From contig CAZRBG010000054.1 of the NCBI GenBank assembly GCA_964598225.1, forward strand, positions 1 to 39,841: 39,841 nt of DNA. Direction: 5' to 3'. The position numbers and the translations under genes were made by a program. This DNA is from SG8-4 sp964598225. GTDB taxonomy: Bacteria; Planctomycetota; Phycisphaerae; Sedimentisphaerales; Anaerobacaceae. Below, piece by piece: positions 13,092 to 22,068 of this stretch; positions within the stretch are counted from its first letter, which is position 1; every line of letters begins with the position of its first letter. Below the pieces are notes generated by a model. It was not told the DNA's origin. It saw only the letters and a list, made by a program, of their open reading frames with translations, and did not search any database.

Positions 13092-15362
13092 TTAGCCTTT
13101 ACGTTCTATTTTGATACTTGTTTTACCTTCCTCCGCCGATATTGGGCGAAGACCCGGGATTTGAACTTCGATTTCAGGTTCTTGCGAATACCAATGCCCT
13201 TTCCATTCGACAGTAACTTGTGAACCGTCGGACGTAACATTAATTTCGAGCGGTCCCCAGACAGTATACACGGGTCCGGCAGAAATTCGACCCTCATTTT
13301 CAAACCATTCCGGCATAAGCCCCGCGCCGATGACCAATCGGCCGTCTCGCTCCAGCACAAAGCTGTTTGTCATCATCATTATCCATTCGGCCGAAGCCCA
13401 CACGTGCTGTCCGTCTCCCATACATCCGGTGCCGGTCCGGGGATTGATTGCTTCAGGCCACTGTCCCGTAGGAGACGCCAGCTCCGCTATGCGTTTGGTA
13501 AGATCGACAAACCGCATATCCCGCATCCGCATCAGCACCTGGGCCAGATGCAGACTGAGATACGGATTTATCCCGGAATGGCTTATATCATGGAAGAACG
13601 CCCCTTCGTTCATACACTCATCAAGGAGAAAATTGCCCAAATCCCGTACGCGCTCATCCTCCGGCTCGAACAGGTCCAAGGGATAGCACGCGGCCAGAGA
13701 TCCGATTGCCCCGGAATCGAGGCGTCGATAAGGCGATGCCGGCATGGCCTGCCGGCCGAGTCTCTCCTCGCAGATTTCGAGACTTCGCTCAATTGTCTGT
13801 AACAGGTCATCACCCTGGCGCCTGAATCTACGACTCATCGAGGCCCGTTTTGTTTCTTTGAGCATCTCGGCAGCGGCATAAAGGCCGGTGACCGACCAGA
13901 AATCGTCCCAGTAGTAATAATCGTTCGGGCCGAAGTGTTCTGCGCTGAAACCAACCGGCAGCAATCCCGCGTGGGGCAATGCCGATTTCTTTGAAAGCCG
14001 CTTGTTAACAATCCACCGGGCCGCCTTGATGATCGGTCTGATCCACTCATCTTTTGGCGGGGTCCCGGCGCACTGACAAAACCTGTTCATTATCCACAAC
14101 ACCTGACCGTTGGAATCCCATTCTCCCTGCTGTGAGCGAAAATATCCGCGCGATGTTTGTCTGGAGAAGAATCTGTCGATCAGATTTTCCGCTCGTTTCA
14201 GCATCCCGATGCTGATTATTGCATTTATGATAAGAGCTGCATCCCGGAACCAAAATCTTTTGTAAGTAAAAGGACCCGGATATACATCGTCCGGCGAATG
14301 AAGTACTACGGATCTGACCGCCGCCTCATAGAGAAACGTAAAATCGGTTCGTGGTACGTCAAGCCGGCAATACGAATTCAGCGCTTTCGACCATCTTCTT
14401 TGCCCCGTCGTCTCATTGGAATAGTCTTGGCGCGAGACCTGAATTTCTTCGCTGTCAAGCGGAATCATTACCTGGACTTGTCGCTCCCGGCCGGGCTTCA
14501 ATCTGTACATGGCGGCTGCTGTTGCCATCCCAACTTTACATACAATATGGTTCGCCTCATTTTTTATGTGCCGACTGTTTAACAATACATCGCCCTGCTT
14601 ATAGTCGGATACGACGTGTGTGTCCGGCATGTCGCTTAGAAACGCGCGTTTGTCCTCATTGATTGTCCATGCGCGTTCTTTTTCGCTGAACGCTATTTCA
14701 TGGATAAAGCTGACGCCTTCGGGATTGTGCGGCCTCAGCGTCACTATGAGCCAGCCGGGAGAATCCGAACGTCCGGCCAGTCCCAAGTGGCAACAATGCC
14801 TGTTGTCTTTCAAATCGACCCAGGCCCGGCTTTGCAGCGTTAACCCATCCGATCCGGATCGCGTTGTTACACAGAGGTTGTCTCGCATGTCCAGTCTCTG
14901 CGCGACGTCCCGGAGTCTGGACGGGGCCAGCAATTTTCCCTCGTCGGACAAAATCCAGGCGTCGAGGGACCAGCTATCCCAAAATGGCATAACCGCTCCT
15001 CGTGGATCGACGACCGGAAGTACGCCAAAGCCCGGCAGCCCGACGGCTGTCCAGTTCCGCCCGCTAAGGTTTATATGTGTCAGAGAGATCGCCCGTGGAA
15101 GAAAGGTCTCACGGTTCGGATCAAATTGCTCATTCACCCAGTACGGCCAGACCCAATCCAGATTATGCTGGATAACCCGGCTGTTAATCAGCCCGCGCGC
15201 ATGAAACACAACTCCTGCGCGCAGCAGCTCGATCGGCTCATTCACGTCGGAAGGCTGTGAGAAGCGACGAATATGAGAAAGGATCGCTATGGGATCCGCA
15301 AAGCCGTGCGAACGGGCAAGACGTCCGACGATGTATTTCCATGGCAACCATTTCAACCACAT
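13092..15362 (-). CDS. Six-hairpin glycosidase, amylo-alpha-1,6-glucosidase/GH15-like
   Basis: A 756-residue protein without signal peptide. The first 330 residues are a beta-rich N-terminal domain as in glycogen debranching-like enzymes. From about 340 on it is an (alpha/alpha)6 barrel: YPGPFTYKRFWFRDAAL, GEWDSNGQVLW, LPHAGLLP, YYYWDDFWSVTGLY and NPRTGTGCMGDGQHVWASAEW. A small beta domain follows at the C-terminus. Such enzymes hydrolyse alpha-glucosidic bonds in oligosaccharides or glycogen-like polymers. The exact GH family is uncertain; I cannot place the catalytic pair with confidence. The start has GAGGTGATCG upstream. It lies 37 bases after the VTT gene and 1 base before the GT4 gene. 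Confidence 0.8.
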   Translation of the reverse strand: MWLKWLPWKYIVGRLARSHGFADPIAILSHIRRFSQPSDVNEPIELLRAGVVFHARGLINSRVIQHNLDWVWPYWVNEQFDPNRETFLPRAISLTHINLSGRNWTAVGLPGFGVLPVVDPRGAVMPFWDSWSLDAWILSDEGKLLAPSRLRDVAQRLDMRDNLCVTTRSGSDGLTLQSRAWVDLKDNRHCCHLGLAGRSDSPGWLIVTLRPHNPEGVSFIHEIAFSEKERAWTINEDKRAFLSDMPDTHVVSDYKQGDVLLNSRHIKNEANHIVCKVGMATAAAMYRLKPGRERQVQVMIPLDSEEIQVSRQDYSNETTGQRRWSKALNSYCRLDVPRTDFTFLYEAAVRSVVLHSPDDVYPGPFTYKRFWFRDAALIINAIISIGMLKRAENLIDRFFSRQTSRGYFRSQQGEWDSNGQVLWIMNRFCQCAGTPPKDEWIRPIIKAARWIVNKRLSKKSALPHAGLLPVGFSAEHFGPNDYYYWDDFWSVTGLYAAAEMLKETKRASMSRRFRRQGDDLLQTIERSLEICEERLGRQAMPASPYRRLDSGAIGSLAACYPLDLFEPEDERVRDLGNFLLDECMNEGAFFHDISHSGINPYLSLHLAQVLMRMRDMRFVDLTKRIAELASPTGQWPEAINPRTGTGCMGDGQHVWASAEWIMMMTNSFVLERDGRLVIGAGLMPEWFENEGRISAGPVYTVWGPLEINVTSDGSQVTVEWKGHWYSQEPEIEVQIPGLRPISAEEGKTSIKIERKG

Positions 15363-15399
15363 TCGATCACCTCATTAAATGTATTCAGGCCAGAGAATT

Positions 15400-16110
15400 T
15401 CAGTTTTTCCTTCTTCTTAGTATCCATCGGGCAAAAACCGCCGACGCGACAAATACCGCCAGGAGCACAAACGCCATAACAACTTCAAATGAAAGAATTT
15501 GATCCACCGATTCGATGGTCAGAAGCTGTCTTCCTCCATAGCAAAAAATCAGGATGCCCGGCAGCGAACCTACCGCCGTGGTCCAGGCAAAGGTGATCAG
15601 TCGGACTCTCGTCAACCCTCCAAGAAAATTGATCAAGAAGTACGGCATAACCGGAATCATCCTCACAAGGACGAGATATTCACGTCCGTACTTAGAGACA
15701 GCTTGATTGAAGCCCTCCAATTGTTGGCTCCATCTATGCTGTATCCTGTTGCCTGCAACGTTTCGACTTACTTCGAAAGCTATCACCGCTCCGAGAGTTG
15801 CCGCCGCGTCTACATAAATAGCGCCGAGGATAGTGCCAAAAAGAAATCCCGACAAAAGCGTCATAACAGCAGCAGCGGGAAACCACAGGTTAACCACAAT
15901 ATAAACGAAAACAAAGACCACCACCGCAGAGACATAGTGCGTCTCGACGTGTTTTTTAAGAGCGATAGCACCATTTTGAATACGCAACAGAGATAAATCT
16001 TCCCCGAAGTCGGTGGCAATCATAGAGAATAATATTAGTGCCGCCAGGATCAGCAACATCAGTATTTTTCTGTATGAGCCACCCACGTATCGTTGCCGTG
16101 TCAGAAGCAC
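15400..16110 (-). CDS. TVP38/TMEM64 (VTT/DedA-type) membrane protein
   Basis: A 236-residue integral membrane protein with about six hydrophobic segments. The core signature is present: FPAAAVMTLLSGFLFGTILG, then an amphipathic loop, RMIPVMPYFLINFLGGLTRV with the GGLTRVRL turn, and FAWTTAVGSLPG. VTT proteins scramble or transport lipids between membrane leaflets. GTG at 16110 is the start, with AAGGA 5 bases before it. First gene of the operon to 9362; this fits a lipid- or glycolipid-handling unit. No strong promoter was found in the 72 bases upstream. Confidence 0.85.
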   Translation of the reverse strand: MLLTRQRYVGGSYRKILMLLILAALILFSMIATDFGEDLSLLRIQNGAIALKKHVETHYVSAVVVFVFVYIVVNLWFPAAAVMTLLSGFLFGTILGAIYVDAAATLGAVIAFEVSRNVAGNRIQHRWSQQLEGFNQAVSKYGREYLVLVRMIPVMPYFLINFLGGLTRVRLITFAWTTAVGSLPGILIFCYGGRQLLTIESVDQILSFEVVMAFVLLAVFVASAVFARWILRRRKN

Positions 16111-16182
16111 TTTTTCCTTCTCGACCCCGTTTGACGCTAATCCACCTAACGCCTGCAGACTAACATACGGAATTCGGCTTGT

Positions 16183-16578
16183 CTATTTAACTTTGATTTC
16201 CTTGCTCGATTCCCAAAGCCCGTGGATGTTGCAATATACCATAGCGTGCAGAACTCCGCCCTTCGCTATTTTCAGATTTGTTATAACTTCATGGTGCGTA
16301 TGAACCGGGCCTTTATCGGGACCGTCTGCGGATTCGCCGTGGGCCGTGAATTCTGCATGTATTACCTGATGGGGAAATTTGCCGCCCTCATCGTGATAAT
16401 AAAGGCTGACCCAGCGAATATGATGTTCCGTTTTATTCGGATGGGCGACCTCCTTGCCCAAAGTTACCTTCACCTGGAAAACCTCATCGGCTTTGACTGT
16501 GTCGGAGCATTCGATCACCGGAACATGCTTTTCGCTCTTCCAGTCGGCCTGTCTAATGTGTTCACTCAATTCTGGCAT
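16183..16578 (-). CDS. sorA: Superoxide reductase (class II, neelaredoxin-type)
   Basis: A 131-residue protein reducing superoxide to hydrogen peroxide without making oxygen, typical for anaerobes. The Fe centre ligands are all visible: His18 after Glu16-Lys17 (SEKHVP), His46 (AHPNKT), His52 (TEHHIRW), Cys116 and His119 (CNIHGLW). The N-terminal rubredoxin-like domain of desulfoferrodoxin is absent, so it is the one-iron form, needing an external electron donor such as rubredoxin or the nearby ferredoxin. AGGAG precedes the ATG. It is separate from the VTT gene by 72 bases. Confidence 0.95.
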   Translation of the reverse strand: MPELSEHIRQADWKSEKHVPVIECSDTVKADEVFQVKVTLGKEVAHPNKTEHHIRWVSLYYHDEGGKFPHQVIHAEFTAHGESADGPDKGPVHTHHEVITNLKIAKGGVLHAMVYCNIHGLWESSKEIKVK

Positions 16579-16744
16579 AACAATAGTCTCCTAATTTAAT
16601 CTTACGGCGGTCTTTACTTATTATTCTTACAATTTCCTTTTCCCTGGTACGAGCAGGTGCGGCCCGGTGCTGCTACGCTTACCCTGCCGGCGAGATACCA
16701 CCTTTCAAATGAACTCTGCAACAGCAAAGACGGCAACTTAGCTG

Positions 16745-17497
16745 TTACACCCAGTATTTAGGCCGACCGTAAAAGTCGTACAAGCGGGTCTCATATTCCT
16801 GGTTCACCGGAGCCGAAGGATCGTAACTGGGGCTGTCTTTTATTTGTTCCTTTGGCAGATCAATCCAGACCTTCGATTCGGCCCAGTCGATCTTTTCGAT
16901 CCACTCGGTGGAGATCAACACACTCCTGCCCGGGAGCCAATTCCTGGTGTCAACCACCAAGTAACGGATATTCCATGTTTCGTCATCGAGGATCAGGTCC
17001 TCGGCATGGCCCATGTCCCCGTCGGTAGCGTGGATGCGGTAGCCGACGACCTCTTGTGTGCTTCGAAGCGTTAAGTCCGCCTTTTGTTTGGCTGCGACTG
17101 CCGCTTCTTCCTTTTCCTCCTTTGTCGGCTCTACTGCTGAAGGTTCCATTGCGGGGGCGTTGATTCCCGTCCCGATCCAATATGGCGTCCAGTCGTAATA
17201 TTCATGAAGCTCCTGCTCGGCCTGGCGGGAAATCGGCTCATCTACGCCGAGATCGGGGCTGTTCTCGACCTGATCCTTTGTCAAATTCACCGGAAGCATC
17301 CTTACGTCCGCGACCGGCTGTTCGATTGATGCCGGCGATATCAGCACTCTGCGACCCGGCAGCCAATTGCCTGTATCGGCTACGAGGTATCGTACAATCC
17401 ATGAAAAGTCATGAAATAAAAAGGTATCCACTTTTCCTAATTCACCATCGGTGGCCCCTATTTTATACCCTTTTAAGCTTTTTACACTACGCAACAT
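16745..17497 (-). CDS. Double PRC-barrel domain protein
   Basis: The start at 17497 (MLRSVKSLKG) is chosen because AAAGGAG lies 9 bases upstream, while the earlier ATG overlaps that site. The 250-residue protein has two repeats of the PRC-barrel: GYKIGATDGELGKV...WIVRYLVADTGNWLPGRRVLIS and GYRIHATDGDMGHA...WNIRYLVVDTRNWLPGRSVLIS. A linker rich in Glu and Ala (about 128-150) separates them. Each ends with a Tyr-Trp rich tail (YYDWTPYWIG and FYGRPKYWV). PRC-barrels bind RNA or protein partners; stand-alone doubles like this occur in stress-associated clusters. Function is unknown beyond the fold. Confidence 0.85.
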   Translation of the reverse strand: MLRSVKSLKGYKIGATDGELGKVDTFLFHDFSWIVRYLVADTGNWLPGRRVLISPASIEQPVADVRMLPVNLTKDQVENSPDLGVDEPISRQAEQELHEYYDWTPYWIGTGINAPAMEPSAVEPTKEEKEEAAVAAKQKADLTLRSTQEVVGYRIHATDGDMGHAEDLILDDETWNIRYLVVDTRNWLPGRSVLISTEWIEKIDWAESKVWIDLPKEQIKDSPSYDPSAPVNQEYETRLYDFYGRPKYWV

Positions 17498-17735
17498 GCT
17501 TATCATCTCCTTTCTGAGCAATTCGCCTTTTTTCGTACGGTTTGTGTACGGCTTACCTAAGTAATTTACGACAGCTTTTTAATTGTTAAAATCGGGGATT
17601 TCCTTATTTAGTCATTCGCTATTACTTAGTTTAGCCCGGCTACACCTGACAGATCAAACCCGCCAGAGCAGGCTGCTCAGTATGAAAGCTCGCAAAGTTA
17701 CTCTCAAAACTTTGCTGTTTCTGTCGCTAATCGGG

Positions 17736-18173
17736 CTATTTGTCGCGTTGATATAAGCCCATTAGTTCGGTTTTTTCGAGAACATGGCCCTGCATGGCGG
17801 ATTCCACATCCTTTCTTGATGCCCCCTCCTGGAGGTTAAGTTCGCTATCGAGGGCATAGAGGCGGAAAAAGTATCGATGCCGGCCCGAAGGCGGACAGGG
17901 ACCGCCGTAGTCTTTTTTCCCAAAGTCGTTCATGCCTTGCTTTCCCGGCACATCGCCTTGCTCTATCCGAGATAATGGTGGAGAGATGTCGTAAACCAGC
18001 CAATGAAGCCATGTTTTCCCCGGAGCATCGGGATCATCTACGATAAGGGCAAGCGTGTTCGTATTGTCGGGCAAGTTGCTAATTTCAAGTGTTGGGCTTA
18101 CGTCATTGCCGTCGCAGGTAAACTTTGACGGAATGTCGCCGCCCGCTTCAAATTCAGGGCTTTTCAATTCCAT
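17736..18173 (-). CDS. YbhB/YbcL family PEBP-like protein
   Basis: A 145-residue cytoplasmic protein of the phosphatidylethanolamine-binding/Raf kinase inhibitor-like family. Signature: SPxL-type NDVSPTLEISN, then DDPDAPGKTWLHWLVYDI and YGGPCPPSGRHRYFFRLYALD, the conserved ligand-pocket residues (Asp-Pro-Asp-Ala-Pro, His, and GGPCPPSG.HRY). Length matches the bacterial family. The role of bacterial members is unclear. It lies 44 bases downstream of the aldo/keto reductase gene, same strand. Confidence 0.92.
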   Translation of the reverse strand: MELKSPEFEAGGDIPSKFTCDGNDVSPTLEISNLPDNTNTLALIVDDPDAPGKTWLHWLVYDISPPLSRIEQGDVPGKQGMNDFGKKDYGGPCPPSGRHRYFFRLYALDSELNLQEGASRKDVESAMQGHVLEKTELMGLYQRDK

Positions 18174-18217
18174 TTTGCTGTCTCCGTGAAATAGTTAGCT
18201 CTTGTCAATTTATTAGA

Positions 18218-19033
18218 CTATGTGTAGATCGTATCGACGAGTTGATGTCCTGTGCTCAGAGCATCGACAGCTTCAATATCTTCGGTTGACAACTCCCAGC
18301 CATCCAGGTCCATATTCTCCCTTAAGTGCTCTCGGGAGCCGGACTTGGGTATGATGATCGCACCTTTTTGCAGCAGCCACTGGAGGCTCACCAGTGCGGG
18401 CGATTTGCCGTACTTGCGTCCTATCTCATTAAGAGTCGGATCCTTAAGAACTTTTCCACGCGCCAGCGGGCAGTAGGCGGTCAATGTGATGCCATTTTCT
18501 TCACAGAACCGGGGGATTTCCCGTCGGGCCCGATACGGATGATATTCCACCTGGTTGTTGGAAATGGGCTGCTCGGAAACCGACATGGCCTCTTTCATGA
18601 GTTTCACGTTGAAATTACTCAGTCCGATACTTCTGACTTTCCCGTCGGCGACAAGATTATTCATCACCTCCATAGTATGCTCGATGGGAATTTTGTCGTT
18701 CGGCCAATGAACCAAGTAAAGGTCCAGATACTCGGTCCCGAGGCGATCCAGCGAGCCTTCACAGGCCTGGGCCAGATTTCCGGGCCGCAAGTTCGAGTTA
18801 CTCACCTTCGAGGTAATGAAAAGTTGGGATCTATCCGTATCTTTAATGGCTCTTCCTATCTCAGCCTCGTTGCCGTACAATTCGGCAGTGTCGATATGAC
18901 GGTAGCCCATCTTGATTGCCTCTCGCACCGTTCGCTCGCACTTCTCGCCGGTCAGTTCCCATGTACCCAAACCCAGAGCGGGCATATTGTACCCGCTCCG
19001 GAGTTCGTACGTTCTTTCGATAATATCCGACAT
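18218..19033 (-). CDS. Aldo/keto reductase
   Basis: A 271-residue NADPH-dependent (beta/alpha)8 oxidoreductase reducing aldehydes or ketones. The catalytic tetrad is complete: Asp48 (HIDTAE), Tyr53 (ELYGNE), Lys76 (TSKVS) and His109 (LVHWPND). The family motifs GLSNFN, NQVEYHPY and the phosphate-binding IPKSGSREHL are also present. The start at 19033 is chosen by AAGGTG upstream and by the family's usual N-terminus (GYNMPALGLGTWEL); a frame to 19099 would add a short tail. It probably detoxifies reactive carbonyls in this stress-related block. Confidence 0.95.
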   Translation of the reverse strand: MSDIIERTYELRSGYNMPALGLGTWELTGEKCERTVREAIKMGYRHIDTAELYGNEAEIGRAIKDTDRSQLFITSKVSNSNLRPGNLAQACEGSLDRLGTEYLDLYLVHWPNDKIPIEHTMEVMNNLVADGKVRSIGLSNFNVKLMKEAMSVSEQPISNNQVEYHPYRARREIPRFCEENGITLTAYCPLARGKVLKDPTLNEIGRKYGKSPALVSLQWLLQKGAIIIPKSGSREHLRENMDLDGWELSTEDIEAVDALSTGHQLVDTIYT

Positions 19034-19126
19034 TGGTATTTCACCTTTGTTTTCTGTAAGTGTACATTTTGAAACACATTCTGAATTATAGGCGTGCAAG
19101 ATCTAAATCGCCCGCGAGTCTTTTGG

Positions 19127-19435
19127 TCATGAGCTGAGATATTTCATAAAGACCTCTTTTTTCCACGCTAATTGCGTCCCGGCTCCTTCTACTGCTGCTA
19201 TCAACAGTGCTTCGGTGACTTCCTCTTTCGAGGCCCCGGCATCCAGAGCGCCTTGAATGTGCTCTTCGACGCAGTGCGGGCAGCGGAACACGCAGGCCAG
19301 GGCCGCCATGAGCAGTTCCTTGGTCTTTTTGTCCAGGACTCCCTTTTCTTTGCAGCCCTCGTAGAATTCTGCGAATAATTTGCCGATCTCCGGCGAGGTC
19401 TCCACAAACCATGGAGTTTTCGTTGCAGTTGTCAT
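19127..19435 (-). CDS. Carboxymuconolactone decarboxylase/AhpD-like protein
   Basis: A 102-residue helical protein with the AhpD-type active site: Cys52-Pro-His-Cys55 and His59 in FRCPHCVEEHI, preceded by KTKELLMAALAC and followed by GASKEEVTEALLIAA. With the CxxC it is likely a peroxidase or thiol-reductase partner rather than a true decarboxylase. Start 19435 has AAAGGAG. A longer frame in another reading at this place is a shadow. Confidence 0.93.
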   Translation of the reverse strand: MTTATKTPWFVETSPEIGKLFAEFYEGCKEKGVLDKKTKELLMAALACVFRCPHCVEEHIQGALDAGASKEEVTEALLIAAVEGAGTQLAWKKEVFMKYLSS

Positions 19436-19467
19436 GATAATTCTCCTTTCGTTGATTGCTCGGTACG

Positions 19468-19851
19468 TTAACCCTGTTCATTTAGATTCTTGACGATCTG
19501 GCTGAGAATAACGTTTGCTTTGTCTTTGTCGCCGACCTTGCCAATTCTAATGACCATTAGCGTTCTGGACCGAGGCAGAGATTCAAGTCTGATTTCGACA
19601 ATTTCCTTCATTTCCAGAACTTCTATCACTTTTTTAGTCTCCTGATAGGCTGCCTCGACAGGATAATTAAGCTGTGCTTCCAGCGTTTGTCCTACGTATT
19701 TAGTCCGGACATCAGCTTCTAATTGCGGAAAACACCAACGGTAACTCTGAAACAGAAGAAAGCTCCCAAACATAAGCACCAGAAACTTCGCAGGATTCCG
19801 TTTCGCGGTCATAAGGCGATAACCGAAAACTCCTTTTTTCGTCGCATACAT
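19468..19851 (-). CDS. Hypothetical membrane-anchored protein (127 aa)
   Basis: No family recognised. It has one hydrophobic segment (AKFLVLMFGSFLLFQSY, about 21-40) and then a soluble domain of about 85 residues with alternating beta and alpha pattern (YPVEAAYQETKKVIEVLEMKEIVEIRLES, then TLMVIRIGKVGDKDKANVI). The ATG at 19851 follows the stop of the upstream OB-like gene by 6 bases (TGACTAAAAATG), so translation may be coupled; an internal ATG at 19812 is an alternative. The soluble part is likely periplasmic. Confidence 0.6.
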   Translation of the reverse strand: MYATKKGVFGYRLMTAKRNPAKFLVLMFGSFLLFQSYRWCFPQLEADVRTKYVGQTLEAQLNYPVEAAYQETKKVIEVLEMKEIVEIRLESLPRSRTLMVIRIGKVGDKDKANVILSQIVKNLNEQG

Positions 19852-19857
19852 TTTTAG

Positions 19858-20166
19858 TCACAATCGTTTGATTTCGATGATCCTTACTAATACGCCCCAC
19901 AAATTAAATAACGATTTGTCCCACAGTTCTCTCATGTTGAACTTCACACGAAGTCCGTCCTGCTTGAAACGATCAGGCAGGTTTACCGGATCAAACCTGT
20001 TTCCCCGATCATCTATGATTCCCCAAAACTCGCCTTGCAGCCTGACGCGTCGTATCGTCCCAATAATCCAATTATTGCGACTTTGATCTCCGGGCATTGT
20101 TTTGTGGGACCGGGCTACAACGGCCAGTTCCTTATAAGTTAGAATTATATCAGTCTTCACTTCCAT
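19858..20166 (-). CDS. OB-fold-like small protein (102 aa)
   Basis: The start at 20166 (MEVKTDIILTYKEL) is set by AAGGA upstream. The region from residue 45 on (GTIRRVRLQGEFWGIIDDRGNRFDPVNLPDRFKQDGLRVKF) is all-beta and resembles a small OB-like domain seen in proteins that read GxxxxxLEGGFYGIxxDDG...NLPxxFKxDGxxV, sometimes linked to stress lipoproteins. No signal peptide. The function is unknown. It is first in the minus-strand operon and shares the 325-base intergenic region with the ferredoxin gene. Confidence 0.65.
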   Translation of the reverse strand: MEVKTDIILTYKELAVVARSHKTMPGDQSRNNWIIGTIRRVRLQGEFWGIIDDRGNRFDPVNLPDRFKQDGLRVKFNMRELWDKSLFNLWGVLVRIIEIKRL

Positions 20167-20491
20167 ACAATCCTTATAAAAGGCAACCAAATACGTCTGC
20201 TAATATCGGGCGTTCCGTTTTTTGGGACAATCGGGAAAATACTGATTCGTAGTGCGAAATTTCCTGACTCAATAATAACGCGACGACCTTTGGCGCCGAC
20301 GAAAGTATTTTTCCTTCGACAAATACACTGGCAGTCATTCGGAACAGAGTAGGCAAATTTCGAACGGTGATTAAGCAAATCCCCTATTTCACTGAGAGTA
20401 GCTTTGTCGTAGTTTTGACTTTGGTGTTGGTTTTGATGAAGCCGACGCGAAGATATTTGTGGAGTTAGTCAATCAAGTAAGGAGATTAAAA
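20167..20491. promoter_or_regulatory. Divergent intergenic region controlling both stress operons
   Basis: The 325 bases separate the minus-strand OB-like operon from the plus-strand ferredoxin operon. No open frame with a ribosome binding site is seen. The region is AT-rich near the ferredoxin side (tagttttgactttggtgttgg) and must hold both promoters. I could not fix a convincing -35/-10 pair. Confidence 0.4.
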
Positions 20492-20680
20492 ATGAGAGCA
20501 ACAGTCGACGAAGATCTCTGCACCGGCTGCGGACCCTGTGAGGATATTTGTCCTGAGGTTTTTAAGATCGAAGACGGTCTTTCTCAGGTAAAAACCGATC
20601 CCGTCCCGCCGGATGCGGAAGATAGTTGCCGAGAGGCCATGGAAGAATGCCCGACGGAGGCCATTTCTGTAGAGGAATAG
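20492..20680 (+). CDS. Single-cluster [4Fe-4S] ferredoxin
   Basis: A 62-residue ferredoxin. The motif CTGCGPCEDICPEVF (CxxCxxC) and the distal EECPTEAI Cys-Pro give four ligands for one [4Fe-4S] cluster. The extra Cys pair (DIC and DSC) could form a disulfide, as in Pyrococcus and Desulfovibrio ferredoxins. The start 20492 (MRATVDED) is set by AAGGAG; the frame begun at 20459 is a GTG read-through. A likely electron donor for redox enzymes in the block, such as superoxide reductase. Confidence 0.95.
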   Translation: MRATVDEDLCTGCGPCEDICPEVFKIEDGLSQVKTDPVPPDAEDSCREAMEECPTEAISVEE

Positions 20681-20751
20681 TGCCTCATGTTTCTTTGGTG
20701 GCTACATGGTTATATCACGTTGAACCAACAAAGAAGTGAAAGGAGACAAAA

Positions 20752-21183
20752 ATGCAGGTTAAGGAAATTATGACAAAAGACTTTGAGATGATCAATTCAT
20801 CGGAAACACTAATTGACGCCGCCGGCAAGATGAAATCGCTTAATGTCGGCGTGCTGCCCGTCAGGGAAGGCAACAAAATCGTCGGATTACTCACCGACAG
20901 GGATATTGTTATAAGGGCCCTGGCGGAGAATCGTGACGCGAGAACCACAACAGTCAAAGACGTGATGACTTCGGAGATCGCCCGTTGCACAACCGAGGAC
21001 AGCGTCGATGATGCTTCCAACATCATGCGAGAGAACAAGGTGCGGCGGCTCCTCGTTGTTGACAATGACGGCACTCCGGTGGGAATCGTATCACTCGGAG
21101 ACCTTGCGGCAAAAACCCAAGCCGAACAACTTGCCGGGCAGACGTTAGAAGATGTGTCACAGCCTTCCACCCCTGCCCGCTAA
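20752..21183 (+). CDS. CBS-domain pair protein
   Basis: A 143-residue protein of two CBS repeats: MTKDFEMINSSETLIDAAGKM...VGLLTDRDIVIRALAE, and MTSEIARCTTEDSVDDASNIM...VGIVSLGDLAAK. The repeats pair to bind adenine nucleotides. No catalytic domain is attached, as in mycobacterial Hrp1. AAAGGAG precedes the ATG. It is 71 bases after the ferredoxin gene, same operon. Confidence 0.95.
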   Translation: MQVKEIMTKDFEMINSSETLIDAAGKMKSLNVGVLPVREGNKIVGLLTDRDIVIRALAENRDARTTTVKDVMTSEIARCTTEDSVDDASNIMRENKVRRLLVVDNDGTPVGIVSLGDLAAKTQAEQLAGQTLEDVSQPSTPAR

Positions 21184-21291
21184 AAAACGCACGCGAGCGA
21201 CAACAGGAAGGGTAAAGGCTTACAAAAGGTAGAATTGTTTAAGAACGAAAAAGCGAACGAAGAACTGAATCAATACCTACAGGAGGTTATT

Positions 21292-21963
21292 ATGCCAGTG
21301 GCAACAAGAACTGATGAAGAAATTAAAAAAGACGTAGTTGACCAATTGTATTGGGACGGCCGGGTCGATGCTTCCGACGTAAGAGTGGAAGTAACCGAAG
21401 GAACGGTCACGTTGTCTGGTACGGTCCCGAATTATACGGCTTATGACGGCGCCGACGAAGATGCGTGGGCCATGGCGGGCGTAAAATATGTCCGCAACGA
21501 GCTGACAATCAAATTTCCGCCCGGTACGGAAGTGCCGACGGATATTGATATAAGAGCAAATATTGAAAATGTATTGCTCTGGCAGCCGGATATCGATTCT
21601 ACGAATATCGATGTTGCCGTAGAAAACGGATGGGTAACATTGAAAGGATCGGTCCACGCTTTCTGGCAGAAAGTGCGAGCGGAAGAACTGATTCTGAGCC
21701 TCAGCGGCGTTCTTGGCTTAACCAATGAATTGGCAGTGGTACCTACGGAGAAATTTGTTGATAAGGCTATCGCCGATAGTATCGAGGCTGCGTTGGATCG
21801 GGACTTCAATGTTGATGCGGATTTGATCGACGTCAGAGTCGAGAACGGCAAAGTTACACTTACCGGCAGCGTGCCTTCGCTGCCGGCGTTCCGCGCGGTC
21901 AAAAGAATAGTAGAAAGTACCCCCGGCGTGCTGATGGTCGAGAATGAATTAATCATTCGTTAG
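21292..21963 (+). CDS. Triple BON-domain protein
   Basis: A 223-residue protein with three BON domains: 1-70 (VATRTDEEIKKDVVDQL ... VRVEVTEGTVTLSGTV), about 80-150 (VPTDIDIRANIENVLL ... NGWVTLKGSVHAFWQK), and about 155-223 (DKAIADSIEAALDRDFN ... NGKVTLTGSVPSLPAFRAV). No signal peptide is seen, so it is probably cytoplasmic; BON domains usually bind phospholipid membranes. The start at 21292 has AGGAGG; the upstream TTG at 21235 is in a weaker context. Confidence 0.93.
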   Translation: MPVATRTDEEIKKDVVDQLYWDGRVDASDVRVEVTEGTVTLSGTVPNYTAYDGADEDAWAMAGVKYVRNELTIKFPPGTEVPTDIDIRANIENVLLWQPDIDSTNIDVAVENGWVTLKGSVHAFWQKVRAEELILSLSGVLGLTNELAVVPTEKFVDKAIADSIEAALDRDFNVDADLIDVRVENGKVTLTGSVPSLPAFRAVKRIVESTPGVLMVENELIIR

Positions 21964-22068
21964 CCATTAGCGAGATTTCTGTCGAAGAAAAAGTGCGTCA
22001 CTTAAGCTCCTTCTAAAAGGGCTTGGTGGCGCATATCCGGGATTTTCAACAGTTAAACGGAGGTTATT

